Part shown: positions 20,093 through 29,679 of the stretch, in pieces | Position numbering within the stretch: position 1 is the first letter of the stretch | How the letters are laid out: each line of letters starts with the position of its first letter | Made by a program: the position numbers and the translations under genes | Source: Nectonema munidae | Lineage: Eukaryota; Nematomorpha; Nectonematoida; Nectonematidae | DNA length: 64,000 nucleotides | Assembly: GCA_030549495.1 (NCBI GenBank) | Contig: JAUIRK010000097.1 | Coordinates: forward strand, 1,459,001-1,523,000 | Reading direction: 5' to 3' | The notes under the pieces: model-generated | The model's input: only the letters and a program-made list of their open reading frames with translations | What the model was told of the DNA's origin: nothing | Database searches by the model: none

Positions 20093-23086
20093 CTAATATG
20101 TGGAACAAACAAAGCAAAATTTGTTAGAGCAAGAAGGAAGAGAGAGGTATTGAGAGAGGAACCAGAGTCTTGATATAACTTTAAACTTAGGAATCGAATT
20201 ATCACATTCGCCTAACAACCATCTATGGTTTTCATAAAAACTTACAACTTTAAATCTGACAGACAATTTAGAGGAGGCTAGTCTGTAGTTTGGCTTGTTG
20301 ACTACAATTGGAAATCTCAACGAATAGGTAGTCTTAATAGTATAGGTGATGAGATTCAGAAATAATCTGTGATTTGAGTTGAGATTTGATAAAAGAAAAA
20401 CACCAACTTTTTGATGGAAAATATCATGTATCTTGAGGAGATTTAACCGTAGGAAAAGTTGATTTGTATGAGACAATCTAGGGCTTCCAGAAACAATTCT
20501 GACGGCTTTTTTATAGATAATTTCCAAAGATGACAAATTGCAGTGTCCAAAATTGATGAGACTATATGAGAGGTGAGGAAGAAACAGAGTTTTCAGAAGA
20601 ATCAATAGAATTTGTGGTGGAAAAAACTTTTTAGTGTATTTTAAAATACCAATAATTTTACTAAGCTTGGTAGATAGGAGGGAAATATGAGATTGGAAGT
20701 CAAGCTTATTATCAATGTTTAAGCCGAGTAGATTAATATTAGAAACAACTTTCAAACCTTCATCAATAAAAACATTGGAGTCAGTATGAGGCTTCTTCGA
20801 AAATAACATGGCTTTAGTTTTCGTATTATTGATACTCAAAAAATTGTTAACGATCCACTGCTTAACTTTCTCGAAATGATAGTGGAAAGAAGCGCTTGTA
20901 TCAGAAGAGAGAGGAAAGAGAAGGGTAATGTCATCAGCGTATAAAAGGAATTTAAAAAAAGGAGAGGACTGGAAAATATCATTCATGTAAATTATAAAAA
21001 GTAGAGGGCCAAGAATGGATCCTTGAGGAACACCTCTGTTTAAAACGAGTGTGGGAGAGGTGGATTGTTGGAATTCAACATAATGTTTTCTTCCTTTCAA
21101 ATAAGAGCTAAAAAACTTAAGTGTAGCATCATCAAATCCATACATACAGAGCTTTTCCAGTAAAATTTTGTGTGAAATTGAGTCAAAAGCTTTTGTTATG
21201 TCAAGGAAAATGGCCCCAACATCAAATTTATCTTCATGATGAGAAACAATGTAGTCAAGGAAAGAAGAGTGTAGAAGTTCCGCTGAAAAACCTTTTTGAA
21301 AGCCAAACTGATTATTAGATAGCAAATTAGTATCTTCAAAAAAAGCAGACACTTGTGAAAGAATTAACTTTTCAAATATTTTTGCAATAACAGGCACAAT
21401 GGATATAGGCCTGAAACTTTTCAAGTCGGTTTTTTCACTCTTTTTGGGGATAGGCAATACTCTGTTAAGTTTTAAAACTCCTGGAAACATACAATTCTCC
21501 AAACATTTATTGAAACAAAGAGAGAGAGGATGAGACAAATAGGAACTAACAAGTTTGATATGATTAATGCTGATTCCATATGCATCTTTGGAATTATTAT
21601 TCGGTATTGCATGAATAGCTTTTTCAACTTCTTCAAAACTAACTTTTTCAAGCTTGAAAGTTTGAGCATTATAGTGAGGAATAGAATCATAACTCATGTT
21701 GGAATCATCAGCTAAAGGTAATGTGAAACTTTCAACAAGTTTTTTAGCAATTACAGAAGGATCAGAAACAATATTGCCATTTATTGACACTGCTTTTACA
21801 TCTTTTTCATCGGAACCAATCAGATTTCTCACTTTATTCCAAACATTTCTGGAACTCACATTGTTCGAAAAAAAATCTTTATAATATTTCTTCTTCAAAA
21901 AAGCAATCTTGTTTTTTACAGTATTTCGTAATCTTTTATATTCAAGTGCTAATGTTGGATTATTTTTCGCTTTTTTAGCCTTTTTGTAAAGGTCATCACG
22001 TTTTTTGATCAAGTTTATTACATCAAAAGTCATCCAGCAACTTCTTTTGACTTTATATTTAGAAAGTTTCTGAGAAGTGAAATGTTTAGTCGATGAAGAA
22101 ATCATAGAAGTCAATCGTTGAATAAGTGAGCTCAAAATAGCTTCAGGAGAAGTTTTATTACCATCACAATTACAGCTCCAATCAAACTTAAAATACTCAT
22201 TAACAAAAGCTATCTTATTGAAAAAACTACACTTTGACTGCTTAGCAACAGCTTTAGAGTAAGAGCGTAATGATAACAGTATCGGAAAATGATCTGATAT
22301 ATCTTCTTCCAGAATAAAAGTTTCTAAATCTGAAAACGATTGAGGAATTATAAAATTGTCTATAATTGTTCCTGAAGACGGCCTTGTGGGAGAATTTATA
22401 CAAAATTTGAAGCCATTAGAGTATACAATATTTAGAAAATCTGAGGTTTTACTACTACAAAGAGAAATGTCTAAATTAAAATCTCCAAGAAAAATATTCA
22501 ATTCAGAACTTTTGCTTTCTGATAAAATTTTATCTATATAAGAGTTAAAAAATTCTAAGTTTTCTATGGAATTGTTAGGCAATCTATAAATGTTGTGCAT
22601 ATTTAAAAATTTTTTACCCGGCATCAATATCTTGATAACAAAAAGTTCAAAATTATTTTGAAAGACAACCTTATCAGTAACTTCAAAGTCATAGTTATCA
22701 TTGATGAAAAAAGCAAGCCCACTATGAAGAGAAAGATTACTAAAATAATTGATAAAATTATAACCTTTAATTTTGAATGAAATATTGTGATAATTCCAAC
22801 ACTCTTGAAGGCAAAGAAAGTCTATCTCGCGTTTGAAATAATTTGAAAATTTGGAGAACAGTAATTCAACCATATCAAAATTACAAATCAAAGATCTAAC
22901 ATTTAAGCTAACTATATTAATGAGATTCCTGTCAGCTAACCCAATATCTGTAGAATGATTGCTATCTGAAAAGAGCCTTAAGCTAGGAGTGAATGAATTT
23001 GTTGGAAAAATTTGAGATAATTCTGAATGATTTAACAATGGATTAAAATTTAAAGTGGATATAAAAGCATCATCAGAACTCATCAT
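20093..23086 (-). CDS. LINE ORF2: endonuclease and reverse transcriptase
   Basis: The 997-residue product is uninterrupted. An apurinic-like endonuclease comes first (NIVSLNVRSL near residue 57, LCLQECWN near 91, FLGDFNLD near 200, SDHFPILLSL near 264). The reverse transcriptase follows (FRPISIVPVIAKIFEKLI, LDITKAFDSI, GVPQGSILGPLLF, and catalytic LLYADDITLLF at roughly residues 560-735). The last residues carry a CSNKFCFVC cysteine cluster. It nicks target DNA and copies the element RNA at the nick. The start is placed at the first ATG at 23086; it overlaps the end of ORF1 by about 14 bases, a normal arrangement for this group. No RNase H domain is seen. The clade is judged by eye as CR1/Jockey-like. 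Confidence 0.93.
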   Translation of the reverse strand: MMSSDDAFISTLNFNPLLNHSELSQIFPTNSFTPSLRLFSDSNHSTDIGLADRNLINIVSLNVRSLICNFDMVELLFSKFSNYFKREIDFLCLQECWNYHNISFKIKGYNFINYFSNLSLHSGLAFFINDNYDFEVTDKVVFQNNFELFVIKILMPGKKFLNMHNIYRLPNNSIENLEFFNSYIDKILSESKSSELNIFLGDFNLDISLCSSKTSDFLNIVYSNGFKFCINSPTRPSSGTIIDNFIIPQSFSDLETFILEEDISDHFPILLSLRSYSKAVAKQSKCSFFNKIAFVNEYFKFDWSCNCDGNKTSPEAILSSLIQRLTSMISSSTKHFTSQKLSKYKVKRSCWMTFDVINLIKKRDDLYKKAKKAKNNPTLALEYKRLRNTVKNKIAFLKKKYYKDFFSNNVSSRNVWNKVRNLIGSDEKDVKAVSINGNIVSDPSVIAKKLVESFTLPLADDSNMSYDSIPHYNAQTFKLEKVSFEEVEKAIHAIPNNNSKDAYGISINHIKLVSSYLSHPLSLCFNKCLENCMFPGVLKLNRVLPIPKKSEKTDLKSFRPISIVPVIAKIFEKLILSQVSAFFEDTNLLSNNQFGFQKGFSAELLHSSFLDYIVSHHEDKFDVGAIFLDITKAFDSISHKILLEKLCMYGFDDATLKFFSSYLKGRKHYVEFQQSTSPTLVLNRGVPQGSILGPLLFIIYMNDIFQSSPFFKFLLYADDITLLFPLSSDTSASFHYHFEKVKQWIVNNFLSINNTKTKAMLFSKKPHTDSNVFIDEGLKVVSNINLLGLNIDNKLDFQSHISLLSTKLSKIIGILKYTKKFFPPQILLILLKTLFLPHLSYSLINFGHCNLSSLEIIYKKAVRIVSGSPRLSHTNQLFLRLNLLKIHDIFHQKVGVFLLSNLNSNHRLFLNLITYTIKTTYSLRFPIVVNKPNYRLASSKLSVRFKVVSFYENHRWLLGECDNSIPKFKVISRLWFLSQYLSLPSCSNKFCFVCSTY

Positions 23087-23320
23087 AGGCAGTGTTCAAT
23101 TTAACCTTTTCAATTTCCCTTTGAACAAAGGGGCACTTGAAGTCAAGTGCGGAATGATTTATACTCTCTAAGCCATTGTGTTTACAAGTGGTACACTTCA
23201 AGTTACTACTAGAATTACATGTATTACCATTATGAGATCCTGAACAGTATCTACATACTGAAGATCTACTACACTGAGAAGCTTTATGGCCAAAAAGGCA
23301 GCAATTAGAACATCTTAAGT
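23073..23320 (-). pseudogene. LINE ORF1, C-terminal zinc-knuckle part
   Basis: The frame reads CSNCCLFGHKASQC (C-x2-C-x4-H-x4-C), then CRYCSGSHNGNTC (C-x2-C-x3-H-x4-C), then a third C-x2-C-x11-H type cluster (CTTCKHNGLESINH). It ends at a stop overlapping the ORF2 start. Zinc knuckles at the end of ORF1 bind element RNA in Jockey-, I- and CR1-type LINEs. The N-terminal part is absent because of 5' truncation at insertion. Confidence 0.8.
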
Positions 23321-25368
23321 TTCTTAAGTTAAATAAGAAAGAACATCTTTGTCTTCTCTAAAGTTATTCTTCAACTCTGTCAAAAATATTTCATCTTTTT
23401 TCCATTTTGATTTACTGATGTTTTTTCCATTCTCCATTTGATTGATGTCAATTCTAATTTTCATTTCTTCTTTTTGAAAAAACTCTAAAACTTCCCAAAT
23501 ATTGGGCTTTTCAGTTGGTAACGAACTTCTAAGACTAAAATCAACATTTCAATCACTAATTGTATGCTATAAAAATCAAGATACCCATTATGCCAACCTT
23601 CACAGTGATTATTCGTTCTTATTTTTCTATCATAAACATTCCATATGCTAGGATGGAAAAAATAAAGCCAAGTTTTTTCAAAATAAAAATAAAAACTTTC
23701 CATATCAAATACATTTTTTGTTAAGGCTTTTATATTTTATATACCTTTTCAACCTAAAAACCATAATAAAATAAATTCAAAATATTATACTTATACGAGG
23801 GTACTTCATTTAAAGGGAGAAAAGCTAATGAAAGAATCAATCTTATAGTTATTCGAAAAGTGAGGTTTTTTGAATACTTCACTTTAAACCCTTGGTTTAC
23901 TAAATTTTTGTAAACAGAAGATGTAAAATGGAAATAACATCCTCTGTATTCACTATCAGGATACACCTATCATAAAAATAAAAAATAAAAAGTAAATTTA
24001 ACTTAGTTTGTAACTATACTTTTTTGGCCGCATTTATAATTGCAACTTCAAAACCACCGTTGATATACTTAGGATTGATTGATAAATCTTTCAAGTGATT
24101 AAATATTATTCTAAAAAATAAAAAAGTTTAATGAGAAAAAAATTTATGTACTTAAAAATGAGCAAATAATGTTACTCATAAGATTTTTCTCTTTTATCAG
24201 GTAGTAAACAATATAAAATAGTAATTTTATATGTTTGAAAAAAAACTAATTGTAAAAATTTGTGCAAAATTCGGGGGACATTTTTTAAATGTTCCATCTA
24301 CAAATATTTCTTCAAGGCTCATCATCATTAAACAATATCTAAAAAAAACTTGAATTAGGTAAATTATTTAAAAAATTGTTAAAAAAACCTCAAAACAAAA
24401 GCTGAAAAACAGAGCAGTCTTTTATTGCAATCTAGCATCAAGTCCAACTTCAAAAACACTTCCCCGGTACTCAGAGTTTTCATGTCCATAGGAATTTCAA
24501 AATCTAAGTTGGCTGGTTGTTTTTTTCTATCTCTACTTTTTCTTATCAATCTTTTAACACTTTCTGGCTTTGCTAATTGTCCTCTTTTCTCTTCACTCAC
24601 GTTATTTATGATATCACTTTTAAAAATTTTAAAGTTAAAATACAAATAGATCAAAAAATAATTTTTCGATTACTCATATATCTTTTTCGTTGGTGTGAAA
24701 GCTTTTGCACTCGTATCTTTCTTGATTTTTTCAATGATATATCTTTTGAAACCATTAGCATCATGATTATGTTCAGTCTGAGTTTTTATTATATTAAAGT
24801 CACCTCTAACATCTTTTTTTGTGAATAATTTTTCCTAAATTTTCTCATAAAAATATGTTCCTCAAAAAAATAATAATTTTTTACCTTTACATTTGTTGCT
24901 GCTATGTAATGTACAATACAATGTTTTTGTTGTTTTACCTTAACTCATAAAATTTAAATTTGTTGATAAAAAAGAATCATAAAAACTTACTTTCACTTTT
25001 TTTATAGTAAGTGTAGTTGTTAATTATAAAATCCATTTAAAATAAAGAAAACAGGCAAAGATTTTAATAGTCAACGTACTTGTTATGTAAAACAATATAT
25101 GAAAAACTTATAAATCAAAAACGGACATATTGTTGTACAATATCCTACTTAGTCTCTTACATTAAATAATCGTATTAGTTATAGAATAATAACTGTGTAT
25201 TTTCAGTTTAAAGATTATGTATGAGAAGAGATATAAACAATAAGTAAGACAAATACAACATGATGAATACATCATGCTGACTGTATGCCTCTCTTTCTCT
25301 GCAAGATGGTATGATGTAGTTTCGCCCTTTCATTCCACTTGCCCTTTTATTCCTAGAACCCATAAATT

Positions 25369-25730
25369 CCAGTTTATATATATATACTTCACTTTTTACT
25401 TAATCTGATTATTGTTATAGTTTTAGCTTCCATTTTTTGTATGCATATAATGTTAAAATATATGACTTAAAATAACCAGCTTAATGATTTTTATAAAAAA
25501 AAATTTTTTCATATACCTTATAATAATTCTTCGGTGGAATTTTTTATATTTTCTTAAAAATGAATTTTTTTAAAATAGTTGATCTTTTTTTTTTAAATTT
25601 ATAACAACTATTTTTTTTAAACACAACAAAAAAATTAAACTATTGTGAAAAGTTGTAACTTTTCTTTTAATCCCAAATTTTTTTTTGTTTTAATTTTTTC
25701 ACTACTTTTTACTTTAAAGCCTAAGGATTG
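25369..25730. other. Intronic or intergenic, nothing recognised
   Basis: AT-rich flank right of the MULE with T-runs. No gene signal. Confidence 0.4.
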
Positions 25731-25744
25731 AAGCTTGGATCTTG

Positions 25745-25838
25745 AAACCACCTAACAAGTGTAATATCTTTTATTCTCATAAGTTAGAGTATCTTGACGA
25801 ATATTTTCAAACTTGGTTTTCGTCCCTCAAAACGGTGA
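25745..25838 (+). CDS. Candidate second PH-domain exon (weak)
   Basis: An open + frame reads WILKPPNKCNIFYSHKLEYL, then DEYFQTWFSSLKT. A hydrophobic strand followed by a helix with a central tryptophan is how PH domains end (W-x-x-x-L), and the stretch lies between the probable PH exon and the PTB exon. The best acceptor (after GATTGAAG) gives the required phase but has competing AGs just upstream. The possible donor (ACG|GTGACG) is weak and does not join directly to the PTB exon in frame, so another exon would be needed. Treat as a lead only. Confidence 0.22.
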
Positions 25839-25839
25839 C

Positions 25840-27313
25840 GTAGGGGTCCTCCTCTGTTTGATATGTTACAAAAGTTTAATCAATAAAGGACAGTGTGCCT
25901 TCATGTTTGGAATGCGACTTGAGGAAAACGGATTCTGGAATTGCAGACAGAGGATCACATTATTTTTAACTAAAAGACATTTATTGAAGCAAGATAAGTT
26001 CCAGTGTATTGGGCGCATTTGGAAAATAAACTTCAAGTGTTATTGAACGTTCATATAAGATCATCGTCATGCTCATACCAAAGACCAAGAAGAGCCATAA
26101 CATAGGAAACTCTTTCCTAAAAACCAAATTCACTCCGTGTAGCAGAACTCGTTGCAAAGAAGGATACTGCAAACATACTTTTCCAGATTTAACCATCAAA
26201 CGATACAAAACGCCAAGTATGAGATTATCCTGTTTTTGTCATTTAGTGTGACAAAATCACTACCATTGAAAATTATTCTCAGCTGCTATAAGTACTGATG
26301 TATTTCCGTTTCGTGTCAGGCAACTGTATAAAATGTAAGGTATCTAAAGACGATCTGTAAGGAATAAAACATTTTGTCCATGACTTTTCAAACCCATATT
26401 TGTCTCAGTTAGCTGATTTAAACATCTGACATTCCCACTATTGGCGGTAGAGAACTGAGTATGGCTATTACATCTGATATTTGATAAAAAATGATGCTGA
26501 TATTAAACGCAATTCTAACAAACTGAAGCAAAGTCAACAAACAAAAATGGAAATAGAAGAATGATCAAATGTTGAGGTTAGTCAAGGTTTCCCAAAGAAG
26601 TCCCGTGGGGGTCTACAGAAAAATTCAAAGGGTACAGGAAGAATCTGAAATGCATTTGAATTTGGATGCCGTCGTGTTAAATTTATTTGCCTCATGGTAT
26701 TGTTATTTCTAAATGAGTGGATGTTTGATTCTCATGGAAAATTTATCGATGTATTATTACTGTGTTGTATTAAGCTCTCGTCTAAAGAAATATTTTTTAA
26801 TGTCAATCTTCCTATTTGGCTAAAAGAGTTTTTTTTATATAGGTTTTCAATTGTTCAGTCAACTGAGAAATCGTTTACAGCTGGAAAATTTTCTTCTGAA
26901 TTTGTGTCTGTTCCAATTTTATTTTTACCTTCTCTTAGATCTCTACTATAGAAAACATAACTTGTTTTGCAAGATTAAAGATCTGAATCTTATATTTTTG
27001 TGTTTGATGATGGTGCTCCAGATTTATAAATTTAGTAAGAAAAGATTTTCAAATTTTGGGGTAGAATTAATGTCTTCCATTCATTGTCTACTTTATTTGG
27101 GTGTAGTTTTTAAGTCAAAATATATCATTTCGAAAGACTTTTTAAGAAAAATTTTGAAAAACCATATCCTGATATTTTTGAAAAGTATATTTATACTTCC
27201 TTGCTTAAAAATTTTTAATGAAATAATTCCACAAAATGCTATATAAGAAGAGTGTAATTGAGCAACATTTATGAAACGTCAGATGAAATTCTCGATGCTA
27301 AACCAAAAAATTC
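25840..27313. other. Intronic or intergenic, unexplained
   Basis: The stretch 25900-26250 is less AT-rich than its surroundings and has overlapping short frames on both strands (26069-26251 +, 26208-25981 -), but no motif is recognised in either. Short frames at 26694-26951 and 26851-27246 are low-complexity and I do not call them. Confidence 0.35.
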
Positions 27314-27321
27314 CTATAGAA

Positions 27322-27643
27322 CAGGGGTGGTAAAACTTTTTAACCCATCGACCCCTTCATAGATTATTTTCTTTCTCCTCCACCCCTAGACAAGTTTCAT
27401 AAAAATATGAAATTAATTTTTACATTTCTAATGATGAGCAATAATGTATGAAAATTTACTTTTAAAATAATAGTATATAAAATAATATTTTATTCTTTGT
27501 TTATATATTAATACATATATCTTTCATGACTATCTCGTCTTTTTCCTGTCTAGAAATTTAATCTATTCTCGATAACATAATAGACCCTTATAAAACTCTC
27601 ATCCACCCCAAGTTGTCGATATCGACCGCTTTGGGGACCCCTG
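27322..27643. mobile_element. hAT-type MITE
   Basis: The ends are CAGGGGTGGTAAAACTTTTT and, as reverse complement, CAGGGGTCCCCAAAGCGGTC; CATCGACC and its inverse follow. The flanking octamers CTATAGAA (27314-27321) and CTCTAGAA (27644-27651) match at 7 of 8 positions. It is 322 bp with no coding sequence. Confidence 0.65.
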
Positions 27644-28145
27644 CTCTAGAACTATCTATCTTATGCACGCAGCATTCCAAATAACATGTTTAGAGAAGAA
27701 AATTGCACAAGGACTGTGATGGAGTGCATTGTAGTGAAATTCAAAACAGTATAAAAAAGTTTATTTTTCTCATTTTCTTCACAAGATTAAACAAGAAGTC
27801 ACAGCAACAAAGAAGTTTAAGACAAATATACTTGATGATAAAATCTGTGACAGCATTATATCATTTTTAAGTTGATGAATTCAAATTACCTAAAATGGCA
27901 TATTTACCCAGTGGCTTACGTGACACAAGTGATACTCCAACAATTCAATAAAGTAGGTTTGCAAAATCAGAAGACTAAGTCATTATTACTCTATTATCAA
28001 AGTCTGTAACATTCGCATTGCATTTTTACTACTAATAAAGTATTTTGATACGCCACTCCATTTACGTATGTGCGGGGTTTTGATTGGTTCATCAAGCGCA
28101 TTAAATTTGAATACTTCAAAGTTTTGTAATTATTTTGATTTGTAG

Positions 28146-28355
28146 AGAGAGACTTTCAAACTCAGATTGTATTTGCGCCGAAAAATAGTAAGTTCTCGCT
28201 TGGGCCCGCAAGACTTCACGTTGTTAATGGCTGCATCAGCTTTGTGCACGCTGATAGGGCAAAGTTGATCACAACTCTTGACATACACAGCATAAAGAGA
28301 TTTGGAGCTGTGGATGCTCGCCTTTGCTTTGAAGTTGGATCGACTTGTGGAAAGG
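28146..28355 (+). CDS. Dok7: Dok-7-like gene: first PTB-domain exon
   Basis: This 210 bp exon starts after the acceptor TTTGATTTGTAG and ends at AAAGG|GTAATT. It encodes FQTQIVFAPKNSKFSLG, PARLHVVNGCISFVHADRAK, LITTLDIHSIKRFGAVDARL and CFEVGSTCGK. The order of strands and the signature I-(K/R)-(R/K)-(F/Y)-G followed by FE-x-G-x-x-C identify an IRS-type PTB domain, which binds NPxY phosphotyrosine motifs. Within that family it most resembles Dok-7, whose PTB has GPATLHLCN, LRRYGAV and FEGGTRCG at these places (from memory). In vertebrates Dok-7 activates the kinase MuSK at the neuromuscular junction. The exon ends after the first base of a codon, and the next exon (39696) supplies the other two bases. 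The gap between them is an 11.3 kb intron filled with repeats. Confidence 0.68.
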
Positions 28356-28398
28356 GTAATTCATTTTTTCGCGTTTAATCTTTCTATTTACTTCTAAG

Positions 28399-28471
28399 AT
28401 ATTTTCGATTAAAATACAATAAACTTTTTTTTAGTACAACAACAACAACAACAACAACATATTTTCGATTA
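28399..28471 (+). mobile_element. Very short retroposed insert with (CAA)n tail
   Basis: ATATTTTCGATTA is repeated exactly at 28399-28411 and 28459-28471. Between the copies lie 47 bases ending in about eight CAA units, preceded by AATAAAC and a T-run. A 13 bp target duplication with a simple-repeat tail fits a severely 5'-truncated LINE or SINE insertion. It lies in the intron of the Dok-7-like gene, just past the PTB exon. Confidence 0.6.
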
Positions 28472-29670
28472 CCATGACAAAAAAATATTTTTTTGTTAGG
28501 TAATGAAGATAATATTTAAAGATGAAATTTTATATTAATTTAGCTAAATTTAAGTGACGAAATTGATGACACTCATTGGACAATTTTTGGTATTATAGTT
28601 TCTGTGTCATTTGATTGGGTAGTATAGCTTGCTAGTTTAGTGGATGAATGAATACCTTAGTATAACTAGTTTCTTTAAAATGAATCGCAGCTTTATATAG
28701 GATAAATATTTTGCAAGAAATTTTTTTTATTTTTTTGGGTTTTTTGAATGACTGTTTTGCCCGTTATCACTCAATAAATTATTCATTGTCAAATAACTCT
28801 TGTAAACTTGTTACAATAATGTTCTTGACATTTTTCAATATCATTTTTGTCTCGGTTTGATAATGTCAAAATCTGCCAGTCCTACTTATATAATGTATAC
28901 CTTTTGTGTAATTAATTGCTAGCAAGGGCATAGTATTTTTGGATATTCTTGTTGGTAAAGATTATAAAAGCTCTCTTAAGATTTTTGATGCGATCTTGTA
29001 AAATGACATTTGAAAGTAAAAAAAATTTAGATCATTCTCACTTTAATTTCTTTGCACTTTGCTTTTGAAGTTATCTAATCACGAAAAAACTAGATTTTTT
29101 TCATGTATTTTGAAAGTAAAAATGCTGTTTTTATGCACTTTTTTCAATTAAAAACTTGTAAATGTAGAATTTTGTTATGATGTGATTCAAAAGATCTTAT
29201 TGCTATGAAGACAGTTTGACAGCAGCAAATCGTTCAGCATCAGAATTGACGTATAAAATAAGCTAGATATGCAAATCTTTAATTGGTAAAACTTTTTTAA
29301 ATATCCATTTTTATAAAACGGTGTTTTCCTTTAATTACTATTCCTGAAAAAAGGCCGGATCTTCGAGACTGACCAATTTTATCGAAGCCAAAATTTCATC
29401 CAAACTCTTCTCAAAAAACCCGACGGGTGTTGAGTTTGACGAATAACACTGAACAACAAAAATTTTTTACTGGAGATGTGTAAAGTGATTTAGACTAATT
29501 TGGGTACGTTGATTTCAAAAATCATAACCGTTTTGCTGTATCACGTCAGGATTTTCATTAACAGAAATATTCCCATTGCCTAGAAGTCAGTATTTCAATG
29601 AAATTTACAAAAATTCATTTATTCCATCATGAATGCTTCAAAATTATAGAAATTACAGAAAAACTCAACT
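28472..29670. other. Intron sequence with possible flank of the DDE-like element
   Basis: No gene signal on the + strand. GGTACGTTGATT near 29505 also occurs near 5077, suggesting that 29340-29670 is 3' flank of the repeated element carrying the minus-strand gene to the right. Confidence 0.35.
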
Positions 29671-29679
29671 AGAATGTAA

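Larger units (their letters stand above)
19865..23328 (-). mobile_element. Young LINE (CR1/Jockey-like), 5'-truncated in ORF1
   Basis: TTAAATAAG occurs at 19856-19864 and 23329-23337, a 9 bp target duplication that restores the MULE reading frame when one copy is removed. On the minus strand the order is ORF1 tail, ORF2, a 3' untranslated region, and a (TTAC)n tail. Another copy of the 3' end lies at 7715-7920 and is nearly identical. Intact ORF2 and a clean duplication indicate a recent insertion. ORF1 is cut at its N-terminal side, so this copy cannot be fully autonomous. Confidence 0.9.
19790..24970 (-). pseudogene. MULE transposase with FLYWCH finger and short introns
   Basis: Minus-strand order: a FLYWCH-like finger (CIVHYIAAT, then TEHNHDAN, about 24920-24740); a linker PESVKRLIRKSRDRKKQ and TGEVFLKLD (24610-24420); the start of the catalytic domain VDGTFKKCP (about 24290); LLPDKREKSYE; GGFEVAIINAA; YPDSEYRGCYFHF (23966 on); FYFEKTWL and DRKIRTNNHCEGWH (23703 on); EKPNIWEVLEFF; and the C-terminal tail, finishing on the far side of the LINE at about 19800. 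The gaps behave as 50-70 bp introns with GT...AG ends and matching phase. Two single-base slips in homopolymer runs (near 24240 and 23715) and the LINE are the only breaks I noticed. Host or element transcription is not shown. Confidence 0.75.
19374..25360 (-). mobile_element. MULE DNA transposon, interrupted by a LINE
   Basis: The duplication CATAAATT is perfect at 19366-19373 and 25361-25368. The ends read GGTTTACGAAATAAAAAGGC on the left and, as reverse complement, GGTTCTAGGAATAAAAGGGC on the right; pairing continues for about 75 bp through CTACATCATACCATCTTGCA. The transposase gene runs on the minus strand over most of the element. About 3.5 kb of the 5987 bp is a later LINE insertion; without it the element is about 2.5 kb. 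Unlike the MULE at 6859-11027, the terminal repeats are short. Confidence 0.88.
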
